A stretch of DNA of 64,000 nucleotides from Thamnidium elegans (lineage: Eukaryota; Mucoromycota; Mucoromycetes; Mucorales; Mucoraceae), in contig JAIXMG010000020.1 of assembly GCA_025201345.1 (NCBI GenBank), forward strand, positions 124,001-188,000. The letters are read 5' to 3'. Below the pieces are notes generated by a model. It saw only the letters and a list, made by a program, of their open reading frames with translations. It did no database searches and was not told where the DNA came from. Of this stretch, positions 21,437 to 35,298 are shown in pieces. The position numbers were made by a program, and so were the translations under genes. Within the stretch, counting starts at the first letter, position 1. Each line of letters starts with the position of its first letter.

Positions 21437-24400
21437 ATGGTGGATATTCAACACGTAGAAACCGCAGAAACTCTCCCTCGCCTTTATGCCCTTACTTTAG
21501 CTGATGATGGCTCACCAGCTCAAGATAAAACCGTAAGTTTTTAATGCAACAGCTATATGCAAACCTTTTTCTTGGCACACGAACAACAAAAACGCGAGCT
21601 ATCTATTGCATACTAATACTTTATTTTAGTATATTCGTGTCCCTCTTACTAGAGGTAAAGTTATCCTTCGCATCATTTTAAAACCTGGTACCTTGGCTGC
21701 TGGCGGATACCCTATTTTGCATACAAATTATCCTGTTGAAGGGTAATACATAATACCTGAATATAACAAATTGTCAACTAATTTTTTTTTTTTTTTTACG
21801 TGTTTTTTTATATCTTAGAGGTCAGTATGAACGATATACATTTCATCCTGTCAAGTTAGTATTTTTAACCCGCGTAATATTTATGTTACTAACCAAAAAA
21901 AAAACTCAATAGGTTTACTAAGGATCCTAATTTACTTCACGCCTATTGTGACGTTAAGTTGGATCTTCCTGGTGCTTATCAATACAAGGTTGAATATACT
22001 GTCAATAATACTAAAACGATATCTGAAATCGGCTTTGTTGTTGCTGAACCGCGTATTGACTTGCCTAAAAATGGAAAAGAATTATTGCCATTAGATGGTT
22101 TAATGATCTTGTCCATGGTACCTAAATGGATGGGCCCCATTACTGATTGGCAAAAACTTATTTCAGAAGCAGAATATGCTGGATATAACATGATTCATTT
22201 TGTTCCTTTGCAAAAACGCGGTGAATCCAACTCACCTTACAGTATTGCTGACCAACTTACCTTTGACGATGACGTGTTTAATGGAAAAGATCGTAAAAAG
22301 TCAAACAAGGAAAAACTTGCTATTGTTGATAGAGTAATTAAACAAATCTATAACAAGAATGGTATTCTTAGTCTTTCTGATGTTGTCTGGAATCATACAA
22401 GTAACAGTTCTCAATTCTTATTGAAACATCCTGAAGCAGGTATGAGACGAGAGTATATATTAAAACAAACAAAAAACATTGTCCTTTTTTTTTTTTTTTA
22501 CTAACACATTTTATTGAAAGGTTATAATCTCAATAACTCACCTTATCTTGTTCCTGCATATGAACTGGATACTGCACTTATTGAACTCTCCGGAAATATG
22601 GACAAGGAAAGATTACCAACTGATATCAAAAATGATAGCGATGCTGATACCATTGTCAATTATATCAAGGACCACACCTTTAAAGATTTGAAACTTTATG
22701 AATACAAGATTATTGATGTTGCTAAATACGTGGATGAAATGCGACAAGCTCTTAAATCAAACACTGCTAAGGACATTGATCCCTCTATTTATAAAAATGT
22801 CTCGCACTTACAAGTCAAGGAACGTACTAGTCTTTTTGGTAAAGATGTTATCGTAAATGGTCATTTAGGCACACGTTTCCATAAATCAATTGATATGTCA
22901 AAGGCACTTTCTTTCTTACTTGCTTTCAAAGGATTATCAGGTCTTGATCAAGTAGCCGATACTGATTCTTTAGTCAGCACTTTCCAAGGGTTATTAAACG
23001 ACTATAATTTACCTTTATACGAAGAATATGATGAAGAATGCAAGATTGCTCTGGATAATATTAAGGGCAGACTTTTATTTACACGTTTAGCAGAAAACGG
23101 ACCCAAGTTGGGCCGTATTACAAAAACGTAAAGTATATATATATATATATATATATTTATAGACTTAAGGTTATTTAAACTAAAATACATTTTCTTTTTT
23201 AGTAACCCTGTCATTGAAACCTATTTCACCCGTCTTGTGGATGAAAAGAATGAACATCCTGCAGGTAGTATGATGTTGGCTAATAATGGTTGGATTTGGA
23301 ATGCAGATCCTCTTGTTGATTTTGCAGGACCTGGTTCAGTCGCTTATTTACGTCGTGAAGTCATCATTTGGGGTGATTGTGTTAAACTTCGTTATGGTCA
23401 ATCGCCTAAAGACAACCCGTGGTTATGGAAACATATGCGTGATTATACTGAACAAGTTGCTCGTATGTTCCACGGTATTCGCATTGACAACTGTCACTCT
23501 ACTCCCATCCATGTAGCTGAATACTTTTTGGATGCTGCTCGTAAAATTCGTCCTGATTTATATGTTTTGGCTGAATTGTTTACTGGGTCCCCCGAAAAAG
23601 ATAATGCGTTTGTGTCTCGTTTGGGTATTCATGCATTGATTCGTGAAGCAATGCAAGCTTGGGATACACATGAATTGTCTCGTTTAGCTCATCGTCATGG
23701 TGGCAAGCCAGTCGGTAGTATGGACGAAGATATGGTTTGGAAAAAGGTACCTTATGAAGGAAAAGAATATGATCAAGTTCTTCGTATACCTGTTTCTCAT
23801 GGTAGTATGCCTCGCGCTCTGTTTATGGATTGTACTCACGATAATGAAACACCTCTTCAAAAGAGAACACCTCAAGATGCTTTACCTAACGCTGCAATTG
23901 TTGCATTTTCTGATTGCGCTATTGGTAGTGTTAAGGGATACGATGAAATCTACCCCAAGCTTTTGGATATCGTTAATGAGAAATTAAACTATGATCCAAA
24001 CCCTAAACATACTACCGGTATTATTGAAGCCAAACACAAGTTAAACGCGCTTCATCAAAAGATGTGTTTGGAAGGTTATCGTGAAGTTTATGTTCATCAA
24101 GAAAATGACTTTTTATTAGTACACCGTCAACATCCTAATACTCATGCTGGGTATTTACTTATCTCTAGAACTGCGTTCCCTGGACAAGGTACTGGTCATT
24201 CTCCCATTCGTCTTCGTAAATCAGAAGCTCAATTTGAGTTTGCTTATTCTCTCAAGATTGATGATATTAGTGTAAAACCATCAAAGTATTTACAAGGTTT
24301 GGGTGCTCATCTTGAAACATTGGATGCTCCTCGTTTTGATCTACATACCGATGATAAGGGGCAATTCGTTGAAGTAGTCTTGGATGATAACTTTTCACCG

Positions 24401-26353
24401 GGTTCCATCTGTGTTATCAAGACATCGATTGGTGAAAAGTACGAACAAGTGCACAAGCTAGTCATGTCTATTGAAGATAAAGTTGTAAAAGACCTTTCCT
24501 TGTTAGACTGCAACGTGATCTTGTATCGTTGCGAAAGCGAAGAAATTGATTCGACCAAGGATGGTGTATACGACATTCCTAACTTTGGAAAGACGGTGTA
24601 TGCTGGTCTTCAAGGGTTTATGTCAGTCTTGAAGCCAATTATTACCAGTAATGATTTAGGTCACCCTCTTTGTGATAACTTGCGTGCTGGACATTGGGCT
24701 CTTGATTATACTATTAATCGTCTCAAGGCTTATCAAGAACAATATCCTAACCTTAATCTCTTAATTCAATGGTTTGAAAAACGTGCGTCTTTGATTAAGG
24801 AAGTACCTGATTTCCTGATGCCTAAATACTTTGCATTGACAATCAAGACGGCTTATGATAAAGTATACGCGCAAGCATTAAGTTTAATGTCCCCATTGGT
24901 TCAACAGGGCGATACATTTATTAAACAATTGGCCATGACTAGTGTTCAGATGCTTGGAAAGGTTCCCTCTACTGGGCTTTGCCCCAACAAGTCCACTCCT
25001 TCTTTGGCTGCTGGTTTACCTCATTTTACAGTGGGTCATATGCGAGTCTGGGGTCGCGATGTCAATATCTCCCTTCGAGGTCTCCTTATGGTCACGGGTC
25101 AATATGAAGAGGCTAAAAACCATATTATTGCATTTGCGGGATCGCTTCGTCACGGTTTGATTCCCAACTTGTTAGATTCAGTACGTCGTCCTCGATACAA
25201 CTCTCGTGACTCGGTTTGGTTTTTTATGCAAGCTATACAAGATTATTATAAACTTGCTCCTGATGGAAAGTCTATTTTGAAAGCTAATGTACCTCGTCGA
25301 TTCCCCAAGAATGACGAATTTGTAGAGGTAGAAGATGGTTACAGCTACTCGTCTACAATTGAAGAAATTATTCAGGAGATTATGGAAAGACATGCTCGTG
25401 GTATCCATTTCAGAGAGTATAATGCTGGGTCCAAGATTGATGAACAAATGTCAGATAAAGGATTTGATATTGATATTGATGTAGATTGGGAGTCGGGTGT
25501 TCTTCTTGGTGGTAATGTTTGGAACTGTGGTACTTGGATGGACAAGATGGGTGAGAGTACAAAGGCTGGAAATAAGGGATATCCTGGTACTCCTCGTGAT
25601 GGTGCACCTACTGAAATCACCGGTCTCTTAAAGAGCTCTCTTCGTTGGATCAATCAATTAATTGCACGAGGAGAATACCAATGGAAGGGTGTAGATCAAA
25701 TCAAGGATAAAAAAACCGTTACTTTTAAGGAATGGAATGATTTATTAGAAAATAATTTTGAACGTGTTTACTATATTCCTAAAGATAAGAAACAAGATAA
25801 AGAATATGATGTTATTACAAAGATTGTAAACCGCCGTGGTGTTTATAAAGACGTCTATAAGGCTACTGAAGCTTATACCGAATACCAACTTCGTCCTAAC
25901 TTGTTTATTGCTATGGCTGTTGCACCTGAATTATTTGATAAGAAACATGCTCAAGAATGTATTCGATTCTGTAAAGATGTCTTGGTAGGTCCTCTTGGTA
26001 TGCGTACCTTGGACCCTGCTGATCAACAATACAAACCATATTACTTGAATAGTGATGACTCTGGCGATTTCCAAACTTCAAAGGGTCGTAATTACCATCA
26101 AGGCCCTGAATGGGTTTGGCCCCTTGGTTACTATCTTCGTGCTGCTCGTCATTTTGAAGCACTTGAGCCACAAGAAATCGCTCGTATCTTACGTACACAT
26201 CGTGACTATATCAGCCAAGACGCTTGGTGTGGTCTTCCTGAATTAACAAACAAGAATGGTGAAAAGTGTTATGATTCTTGTAGTACGCAAGCTTGGTCCA
26301 CTGCTACCTTATTGGATTTAATACATGATTTAATTGAAGGAGATGATATTTAA
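21437..26353 (+). CDS. GDB1: Glycogen debranching enzyme
   Basis: Six exons, 21437-21532, 21630-21742, 21819-21854, 21913-22439, 22521-23127 and 23203-26353, sum to 1509 residues, close to yeast Gdb1. The GH13-type 4-alpha-glucanotransferase half has RIDNCHSTP with nucleophile Asp555, VLAELFTGS with acid/base Glu584 and CTHDNETP with Asp673. The C-terminal amylo-1,6-glucosidase half (GH133) has PSLAAGLPHFTVGHMRVWGR, LLDSVRRPRYNSRDSVWFF and YHQGPEWVWPLGYYLRAARH. It removes branch stubs from glycogen in the cytosol by transferring an oligosaccharide and hydrolysing the remaining alpha-1,6 glucose. The exon 5/6 junction (AC|T) restores TNPVIETYF. No defect is visible. Confidence 0.96.
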
Positions 26354-26362
26354 TTCCCCTTG

Positions 26363-26399
<37 letters not shown>

Positions 26400-26542
26400 T
26401 TAAATAAATATAATATTGTATATTTTTACCATGATGGAACTGGGGATATTTTATTTTATTTTATTTTAGTAAATTAAAGGAAAATGTATAAAATATATGC
26501 TAGATGTTTTGGTTGATATCATAAAAATACACTGGTTTTTTT

Positions 26543-29500
26543 TTATTGTTGCTTATTATTCCAAAAGCCAATAACACTTGATACGTTGCTGTTGTTGTTG
26601 TTGTTGTTGTTGTTGTTAGTTGTAGCTGTAGAAGCTTTCTTTGTTTGAGATGTACCGTTCACAACGGATTGAGTTGGGTAAGATGCAGGACTTAGTGGTG
26701 TCCAACCATTATCAGATTGAAGGGAACTAGGAAATTTTATGCTGCTCTTTTCTGCCACTAGTATTTTTTTTTTAAAAGAAAAAGGATTACTACAACATGT
26801 ATAATATAGATAAATAAATAAAAACATACGTATAAAACCATCCTCCTCAGTAAATGGATTCAAACTAGTTGCCCGGGTTTTATCAGCTTTTGGTAATTCT
26901 AATAAAGGAGAGTTTTAACACATAGAAATTTTACTTTCTTCTTTTTCCTGCTACCTGTACCGTCTTCCCACCATTTATTTGAATCTGTGCTAGGGGGTGG
27001 AACTACCATACATGTATGAGTACAAAAATATTTTTAAAATATATATATATTCGTATACTTACAATCATTTGAATCTGTAGATATATCGATAAGCGTATCA
27101 ACATAAGAATCAGAGAATTTTAAAGAAGAATGACTAGGTACTTTTGGAACAGTAGGAATAGGAGCAGTCATTTTGCGCTTTGGTAAGTCAGGAGGTGGAG
27201 ATGCAATGTACTTTATAGAACTTAGGCTCTGGTATAATTCTTTCTGTAACTTGACTTTTGCTTCGTTATCTAAAGTGACGATATCAGCTTCAAATAGTGC
27301 AAAGACAGGTCGATGATCAGACGTATATAATTCTGCGCGCGAGTACTGAGTTTGTCTTAGATTGGAGCCCTTAAACAAAATACGATCAGTCCAACCAGGA
27401 ATTCTCTGTTTTTCACTAATAGAAAGATATTAGTGATAAGGTAATAAAAAAAAAAGTATGATATATATACAATTTACCTTGTATCATATACATCAGATCC
27501 ATTATCATATTTATAAGTTGGTGGGAAAGTAATAGGCCCTTCTTGATAACCATCGAATACTCTATTCTCTTTCATTTCTCTCAAAAGCTACAAACACATA
27601 TATACACATATGAGGTTAGCATATAAAATAACGAATTTGTTAAAATTGTTTACTTGATCATTTTTTAATAATGCCTCAATATTCCCCTCAGTTGCATATA
27701 GTCGAGCCTTTAATAGAATTAGAATTCAAACTTATATTATTTTGTATAAATATTACCTCTTCATTGGGTAAAGAAACCCGATAATTCAAATCACTGACCC
27801 ATATAACATTACTATCAAAAAATAAATATTAGATTGTAATAAATAAAAAGTAAAAAGTGCTTACTCATGGCTATCGATTTCTTTTCGACGCAGAAAATGA
27901 AGACCATTACGAATAGTATGATAGTCTGCATTACGATCATTCACATTAGAATGACCTATGATGTAGATAATGGATATGAGAGAAGAATTCTTAGAATTGT
28001 ATACTAAATTTTTTACCTGAAGCAAGATGAGCTGCAACAAAACAGAAGCTTGTATCACCGTAATCCATTCTAATAGCTACGGCACCTTTATTACCTGCCA
28101 TACCCATAATACCCGTCTTTTTAATTGCAGTTTCTACATTTCTAATTTCATTGACGATACTTGATTTAGCAAATATAATAAGCGCTGCGCCCACTAATTG
28201 ATTAGATCTTAGTAAGGTATATTTTGATCTTCCTTCAGGTCTAGAATTTAAAGTAGATTCAATTTGTTGCTCCCAGATCTTTCTTTTATCTGCATCCGTA
28301 GCCATCACTTGCTGCGGTGATAATTCAACTATTTCTTGAAATCCAACTACATAAATATCTGGTTCCTCACCACGGCCTACACGCAATAAAAAAAAAAATT
28401 GAGTGATATTTTTTTCAAAAAAAAAACTGATAATCAATATACACTTACATTCAAGGTGTTGAAGTAACCAAGGATCTAATAATTCGCCTTTAAAGTTTTT
28501 TCCATTCAAATTATAAGATCCACTAAATATGGTGATTTTACGTCGAGATGAATACTCTTTTAATCTTTTTGATAATTGACGGGTGACATTATCACTAATA
28601 GGATCATAAATAGCGATAACAGCTTGATGAGATAATTTGCCCAGTAATAAATCGATCACTTCTTGTCTTGCTTTATCTTGAAAATTATTAATATAAAATC
28701 TATTGACAGACCTTGTGGCATCACTTAACACGTTCATAAATGTTACTTTTCCAGTTCTTGTAAAAGCGGATTTTAATGCACCTGTACCTGCATATATTTT
28801 TGAAAGCCCATCGCCATTCTCTGCCCAAAGATGTGAATGAAGCGCTATCAATTGATCCATATTCACATTAACACGGCTTTCTCTAAACCTATCATATAAA
28901 TAATCTAATAGGGCTCTTTTTGATATCTCGTTTTGTACGAGGTTGGTTCTATCTAAACAATCCATACAGTTTGTTCTAAATACACCCTTTTGTTTACATA
29001 TAATTTGATTGTCTTCACTATCCATTAAAAAGAAACTATAATCATCTAATATTCTTCTTATATTTTTCATCAAAACTGCCACATTATCGTAGTTTCCTCC
29101 TCTACACTCGGCGTGTAAATCAAAATTAACCATAGTCACGGTTTCTTTGCTGACATTTAATTGATTCACAGCTGTATTAAATGCGTTACTAAGTAACGAT
29201 TCTCCTGCTGTGGTTTCTTTTTGGGATAGTAAATTAATATTGCAAACTGCTTGATACCGATCGATTAATTCATCAAAATGACGTTTTACAGCTGGTTGAG
29301 CTGCTGCTTGCCCGCGAGATATTTGAATCTTGTGTTGAACTAGTTGCATCCCTTGCTGTTCCCAAAATACTAGCATAATATAGTTTAGTATTCATGTATA
29401 TATATTATAAAGGGTAACGTTACCTGGTACACTTCCTCTAATTTGAGTGTAAGAGTAACAAATACGATCAGAATAAAGTACAGTCTCGGTTTCTACAAAA

Positions 29501-30422
29501 TTGGCCACATGTCCATTATCATCAATTCCTCTTGTATTAAATCGAGTACCGGCACGTTGACAACTTAGTTTTGAAATAACGGATAAATCGTATCTCTCAT
29601 TGTCTATATCAACTGTCTCTACACCAACATAACCACGTACAGCAAATACAAGAAATCCTCCACGATCAAGGTCCATTTGCTTCTTTCTATCTAATTTGGA
29701 CCTAAATTCTAATAAGCCAGAAATTAAGAATTGATTCCATAAAAAGTGCTGATCAAAAGCATAAACACCTAAAGAAGCTACAGAAGTACTATAGATAAAA
29801 TGACGTCAATTTTTTTTTTTTTCTGTTTTTACTTTTTTTGTGTGCGTATATATTTACCGTGCTTGAACTGTTTTCGTCAAGTCAAAATCAGGCGTAAAAT
29901 AAAAATTACCAATCGAGAATAATTTCTGTAATTGTGAGCACGGATGTTGTATTGCGGTATCACTTAAATTATCATCCATATCCGGTATATCGACCAAGTC
30001 GTCATACTTTGAAGAAGACAGAGAATAAAACGATACTGACTGGATTTTATACACTTCTTCTCCAGCTCTTATTCTTCCGACCGAAACACAATCTGTAACA
30101 ATGGCAATAAAACACTCTAATAACACACACTATAACGTAAATAATTTATACTGAAATTTTCATTTTTTTTTTTTATTTTTTTATTTTTTTTTTTACCAGA
30201 TTGAACATTTATTAAACCTAAACAACCAAACACTGGACGCGAGTTCAGTATACGCCATTTGGAATCTTCAAATTCTGAAGGTGCTAATAGCTTGGCCACT
30301 GCTCTATCTACTGAACCAGCATATTCTTCAAACACAAGTACACCTGAAGGTGCCTCTTCCAGTACTGTCGGTCGTAAAGCTAGAGCTCTTGGAGACTCTC
30401 TTAATAATAAGTGAGTTTGCAT
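26543..30422 (-). CDS. Synaptojanin-like phosphoinositide phosphatase (SAC plus inositol 5-phosphatase)
   Basis: Thirteen exons, 30197-30422, 29858-30116, 29424-29788, 28449-29369, 28017-28376, 27865-27955, 27757-27811, 27654-27707, 27478-27587, 27063-27415, 26955-27002, 26830-26898 and 26543-26757, sum to 1041 residues. The SAC domain carries the CX5R catalytic loop RTNCMDCLDRTN. The 5-phosphatase domain follows: PDIYVVGFQE, GNKGAVAIRM, FVAAHLASG, NVIWVSDLNYRV, GWTDRILFKG and SDHRPVFALF. The tail has a PxxPP region, an NPF motif (SLNPFTEE) that binds EH domains, and a poly-Asn tract. This is the Inp51/52/53 architecture, acting on PI(4,5)P2 and other phosphoinositides at endocytic and actin sites. 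It shares a 179-bp divergent promoter with the EI24-like gene. Confidence 0.93.
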
Positions 30423-30552
30423 TGAGTAAACAACAAAAAAAGAAAAAATGCCAAGTTAAAGCTGATACAAAGTATAATTTTTTAAAAGTCCCTTCTCCCT
30501 TGGTTTGGGGTAATTTTTTATCCAGTTGAACTTTCCTTTCTTTTTCTTTTTT

Positions 30553-30586
<34 letters not shown>

Positions 30587-30601
30587 CACCTAATTCTCGT
30601 A
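30423..30601. promoter_or_regulatory. Compact bidirectional promoter with a 42-nt A run
   Basis: Only 179 bp separate the ATGs of the synaptojanin-like gene (minus) and the EI24-like gene (plus). The spacer holds an A run at 30554-30595 and a pyrimidine-rich stretch before it. No clear TATA box is seen. Shared, nucleosome-depleted control is inferred. Confidence 0.5.
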
Positions 30602-31653
30602 ATGTCATCTGAGCATGCAGCTTACTTTTTAAAAGGTGTTGGAGACGCTTTCAATTGGTCTCGAGTTATTCATCTTGTAACAACGTAAGTATATATCTCT
30701 TTTTTTATTTTCTTTTTATGTGTGGACAGCTCATAATAACAAATAGATCAAAATCAGTTCAACACACGTTACTTAAAAGTTTAGCTTTAAATGGCGTAGC
30801 TTACTTGGGAATACTTGTTATTCTAGAAACGTTTTATAATACACCAGACCATCATTTATTTGGTTACTCTTACACAGTAAAGTACTACAAAAAAAAGGAT
30901 ATACGACGCGTTAACTAACGTATATATGTATATAGGATTTAACTGGCTATCCATTATATTTAATATGTCTTGTATTTAATTCTAAATTCTATACACAAAT
31001 CTCTCAGGGGCAAAAGATGGTAGATGAATCGTTAGATATCATGTCGTCTGTCAGGACAGTTATTTTGTACGGCAATTTTGCATTATTTATTGCAGCATTA
31101 CGATTTATACCTTATATAGGTTCCGCTATTTCATTTTTGGTTTATAGTATTATCATGTCATATTATTGCTTTGAGTAAGTGTATGTAAAAAAAATATTAC
31201 GTGAAGAAGTGAGAGAAAACAAGTATTCTAAAAGGGAAATTGTGTTTTTTTTAGGTACAAGTGGATAAATCTGGATTGGACTATTGAACAAAGAATGGTT
31301 TTTGCAGAACAACATTGGGCTTATTATTTGGGGTTTGGATTACCTGCTGCTATAATTACCTTCTTTTTATCTACTTTGAGAGCTGGTGGTGTATTTGCAC
31401 TTGTATATCCTAGCGTAAGTACACAAAAGAAAAGCTATGTAACATTTACATAAAAAAAAAGACTTACCTAATCTACTGCCAGTATATCATGATGGCTTCT
31501 GTAGCTGCACCAGTCGGTAATACGTCTTTTAAACTCAATATATTTATTGTAATTCGATACATGAATCAATGTATTATGTCAGGTATTCGATACCTAAGTG
31601 GATCTAAAGACGTGATGGAAACTCAAAAGGATAATTTAGGTAAACTTGTTTAA
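30602..31653 (+). CDS. EI24/CysZ-type multi-pass membrane protein
   Basis: Six exons, 30602-30684, 30747-30876, 30936-31174, 31255-31414, 31483-31516 and 31583-31653, give 238 residues with consistent phases. Hydrophobic segments include the second-exon stretch SLALNGVAYLGILVILE, YPLYLICLVFNS, VILYGNFALFIAALRFIPYI and IITFFLSTLRAGGVFALVY. The block EYKWINLDWTIEQRMVFAEQ followed by HWAYYLGFGLPAA matches the EI24 family signature (YKWxNxGxxxxQRLxxxExxWxYYxGFGLP). EI24/PIG8 proteins are ER membrane proteins; the exact fungal role is not settled. It is shorter than animal EI24 (about 340 residues). The 34-nt exon 5 is small but needed for frame. Confidence 0.8.
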
Positions 31654-31756
31654 AGGAGGACTGCTTCCAAAAAGGCAGTCCAAAAAAAAGAGCGCTTTCT
31701 TTTTTCTTGGTAATAAAAATTCTTTTTTTTTTTTTTTTTTTTGTTAATTATAAAAT

Positions 31757-33900
31757 ATGCCTCGTGTTGAAAGAAAAGGACGTGCTAATAAGAAGAGAGG
31801 AAAGAAGGGAGGAAAGAAGGAGGAAGGTGAAGATACCCCAGCAGCTATTTCCATCACACCTGGAGAAGAATCAGCACCACAAAAGACACCTGTCACTCAT
31901 GAAGGTCCAGCAGGAATTGTGTTCAACGATCAACATTTCCAAGCTGCTCATTTTGGTGAAGTTGACGAAGAATTACTCGGTTATTTCAAAAATGTAGAAC
32001 AAACTTTAGACGATCCTCACTTTGAATCTGGCGAAGGTAAAAAAATAAATAAAAAAAAACTCTTTTTTTTTTAACATGTAACAAACGTATTAAATTTTTC
32101 TCTTTTAGATCAAAGACTCTTTGTTGAGAATGTATACACTGAAGTCGACGGAAACGAATTCCGTCTTTCAACTAATTACTCTTGTTCTTTAATTCTCGAG
32201 AAATTGTTAAAGATTTCAGATAGTTTCCAACTTCGTGTATTTATGGATAAGTTGAGTGGAAAATCAGTTGAATTATTTGCTCATCGTTTTGCTTCTCATG
32301 TCTGTCAAACACTCTTGACCTTAGCAGCTGATGTAGTTGAGCGCGAGCAATTGGAAGGTATTGCTTCTACCTCTCCCGGCAAGGAAGGTGAAGGAGAACT
32401 TTTATCAATGGAACAACTTATTCTCGGTGTCTGTGAAGATATTAAGCCTCATGTCGGAGGTCTTATCTCTCAACAATTTGCTTCTCATGATATTCGTATT
32501 TTACTCTATGTTTTAGCTGGTAGACGTATTGATGAATCTGGTGATATTAAGGGTACCTTAAGAAGTAAGAAATCGACTCAATATAAGAAAGAAAACAACG
32601 ATACCTTTACCAAGTCAAACCTTCGTTTGACTTCTACCAGAAAGGTTCCTGATTCTTTCAAGGCTATGTTCAGAACTCTTACTACTGAATTGGCTATTAA
32701 TATGTCTGAGACTGAAGTTCGTACCTTGTCTGTTCACAAGGTTGCTAATCCTGTTCTCCAGGTATGTAATTGATTTAATAGACGCATACATATATTATTT
32801 TTACTAATTTAATACTGTAGCTTTTATTGGAAATGCAAGAGAATGATAAGGAAGGACAAAAGGCCAAAAATATTCTTATTGATCGTATTTTATGGGGTAT
32901 TGTTACAGACATTGATTCCAAGGAAGAGAACAAGGATAGAGATGCATGGTTTGAAACTATGATTCGTGACCCTGTTGGATCTCATCTTTTAGAAGTCATT
33001 ATGAAGTGTGCACCTGATGCCATCTTTAGAAAGATCTTCAAGACTTACTTGAAGGGTAAACTCGAAAAGTTCAGTATGCATCCTATTTCCAATTTCGTTA
33101 TTCAACACTTGATTACCAACATTAGAAAGAACAAGCAATTAGATCAAGTCATGACTGAACTTGGTGGATCGTTTGAAAAGTTACTCAAGTTTGGAAAGTA
33201 TGGTGTTATTCGTAGTTTGGTAGATGCTTCTATTAAAATGGAAACTGCTCAAAAGCAAGTTGTTGATGCTATTGCCAGTGCTTTACATATGCCTGAAGGC
33301 TCCGATCGTAAGGAATTTATTAACTGTTGTATGCGTATGTGGACAATCGAACAATGGAATGAAGCCTCTCAAGATGAAAAATTAGATCTTTACAAGTTCC
33401 ATTTACAAGGATCTTTAATTGTTCAAGGTATTATGAAGATGGAACCTGATGTCAATGCAGTTGCTGTCAACAGTTTCTTGTCACAAAAGCCTGAGACAGT
33501 TCAACGTTGGTGTTTCTCACCTGCTGGATCCAGAGCCTTTGAATCTATTGTTGCTTCGCCCAATGTCAACGCAAAGATGAAGAAGAAGATTATGCGTGAT
33601 TTGTCCGGTAAATACACTGCACTCGCTAAAGATAAATTCGGTAGCCATATTCTTGATAAGTGTTGGGTGGCAGCAGATATTGATACCAAGGAAAAGATTG
33701 CAGCCGAATTAGTTAAGCATGAACATGAATTAGCTAGTCATTATATTGGTAAGAGTATTCTTTGGACTTGTAAGATTGATCAATACAAGAGAAGACATGA
33801 TGAATGGATTGAAAGAGAGAAAGGCGCTGAACGTAAGCGCGAAATGTTTAGAGAAATTCTTGACGAGTCACCTTTAGAAAAGAAGCGCAAGTTTGCATAA
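31757..33900 (+). CDS. NOP9: Nucleolar Pumilio-repeat protein Nop9
   Basis: Three exons, 31757-32036, 32109-32761 and 32821-33900, give 670 residues, essentially the yeast Nop9 length (666). The N-terminus is a Lys/Arg/Gly-rich nuclear/nucleolar segment (ANKKRGKKGGKKEEG). It is followed by FGEVDEELLGYFKNVEQTL, the usual Nop9 entry motif. Pumilio-type helical repeats follow with RFASHVCQTLL, DPVGSHLLEVIM, HPISNFVIQHLI, GSRAFESIV and DKFGSHILDKCWV. The C-terminus is basic (KKRKFA). Nop9 binds the 20S pre-rRNA near the D site and holds it from premature cleavage during 40S maturation. Intron 2 has a good TACTAAT-like branch point (about 32802-32808). Confidence 0.92.
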
Positions 33901-33999
33901 GAAAAAAAAAAGTTTTTATATTACATTTTTAAATAATAATCATAATAATAATAAAAAAAAAAAGAGAGAAAAAAAAATCACACAAGGGCATTTACTACT

Positions 34000-35238
34000 T
34001 TATTTTTCCAAGTTTTCATTTAAAATAGTAGAAAAGCGTTTAGTATATGTTAAGTGCGTAGGAAGATTGTTTTTAACTAAATCGATAAACGGTTGCATTT
34101 CTGAAGTAGGATACTAGAAAAAAAAAGGGGGGTTGGGGTTAATACGTATAATAATTACAATAATAAAAAGTAATATTTTACTTGTAAAAAGAATATTTTA
34201 TCGAAAATCTGGGGCAATAAAATAACCATATCTCCCAGCTGCTGATAAAATATGTATACGTGTTTACAATGTCTCCAGAGTGGACTAGATGTAGTTGGGT
34301 TTGATAGTAAGCGACGAAGATGACCATATACAAGATGCTCATCATCTCTATATTCTCCTTTCACTCTCAAGTATAAAATCAATGCAACTAAAGATTGTTT
34401 CATTTTTGCTATTAATTTAGACTTTTCATCCTGTTCAGCCAAAAAATTAGATGGCTCCAATTCTTTATAGATATTGCATAGTTTATCTAGTGTAGTGTTT
34501 TTTTTAAAATAATCTTCAAGTATTCCTGCTTGAAATACCAACTCGTATATGTCGTTCATTTTCATTTTCCATCCATCTGGATCACTTGTTAAATCTTGAA
34601 GTAATATATTTACTACACATATAAAACGGTTAAAAAAAAATTATGCGTGGAAATGGAATTAAGCTTACCAGTTTTACCCTTTGCTTTTTCAGACCAACTA
34701 GTACAGAAATAATTGACGGTGGGTTCTATCGCTGTTGGTCTCTGATTTTTAAAAAGTCCTCCTTCTATTCTTACACGTTTGGATTCTCTTTTTAAAGGTA
34801 TATCGATAGTGGAAGAGCTGCTAGGCTTAGATACAGGTTCAATCGGATATAGACCTGTAAACTGAGTCGACTTTGCAAAATACCGTTGCGGTATTGTTTC
34901 CTGTTCTACTTGATCTGTTTCATCACCCTCAAGTAAATCTCTTTTGTTTTGAGGTATAATAGAATACGTGGTTTCCAAGGTACTGTTCAAATAATTTATT
35001 TCCATTCTGTCAGTTAACTTTGTTAGATATAGTCGTGCTAAGTCTTGATCTAATAGATTATAAACTAGTTAGGCATGGGGGTTACTTTTTTTTTTTTTTT
35101 GAAGTAGTTGTAATTACTCTTTTTGGGTATACTGGATACCCATTTCATTAAGGTCTCTGTACAAAGGACAAAATTTTTATCGGGATTGTTTTCCTTTATA
35201 AATTCGTAGTTGAATTTACGTAATTCTTTTTCGTCCAT
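34000..35238 (-). CDS. Conserved-looking protein of unknown function
   Basis: Four exons, 35118-35238, 34669-35064, 34182-34612 and 34000-34113, give 353 residues with matching phases. The protein is predicted mostly helical, with a central low-complexity region that includes a possible nuclear signal (PLKRESKRVRIEGG). The C-terminal third is a hydrophobic-helix bundle (IYELVFQAGILEDYF, SLVALILYLRVKG, HLVYGHLRRLL, FIDLVKNNLPTHL). I do not recognise the family. It is convergent with NOP9 (3' ends about 100 bp apart) and divergent from the Vip1-like gene, sharing a 415-bp spacer with a 39-nt A run. Confidence 0.7.
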
Positions 35239-35255
35239 GTCAAGTTATTTTTTTA

Positions 35256-35298
<43 letters not shown>

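Noticed and set aside
32204..33900. Two separate ORFs as separate genes
   Set aside because: They join with 31757-32036 through two good introns into one 670-residue NOP9 with continuous Pumilio repeats.
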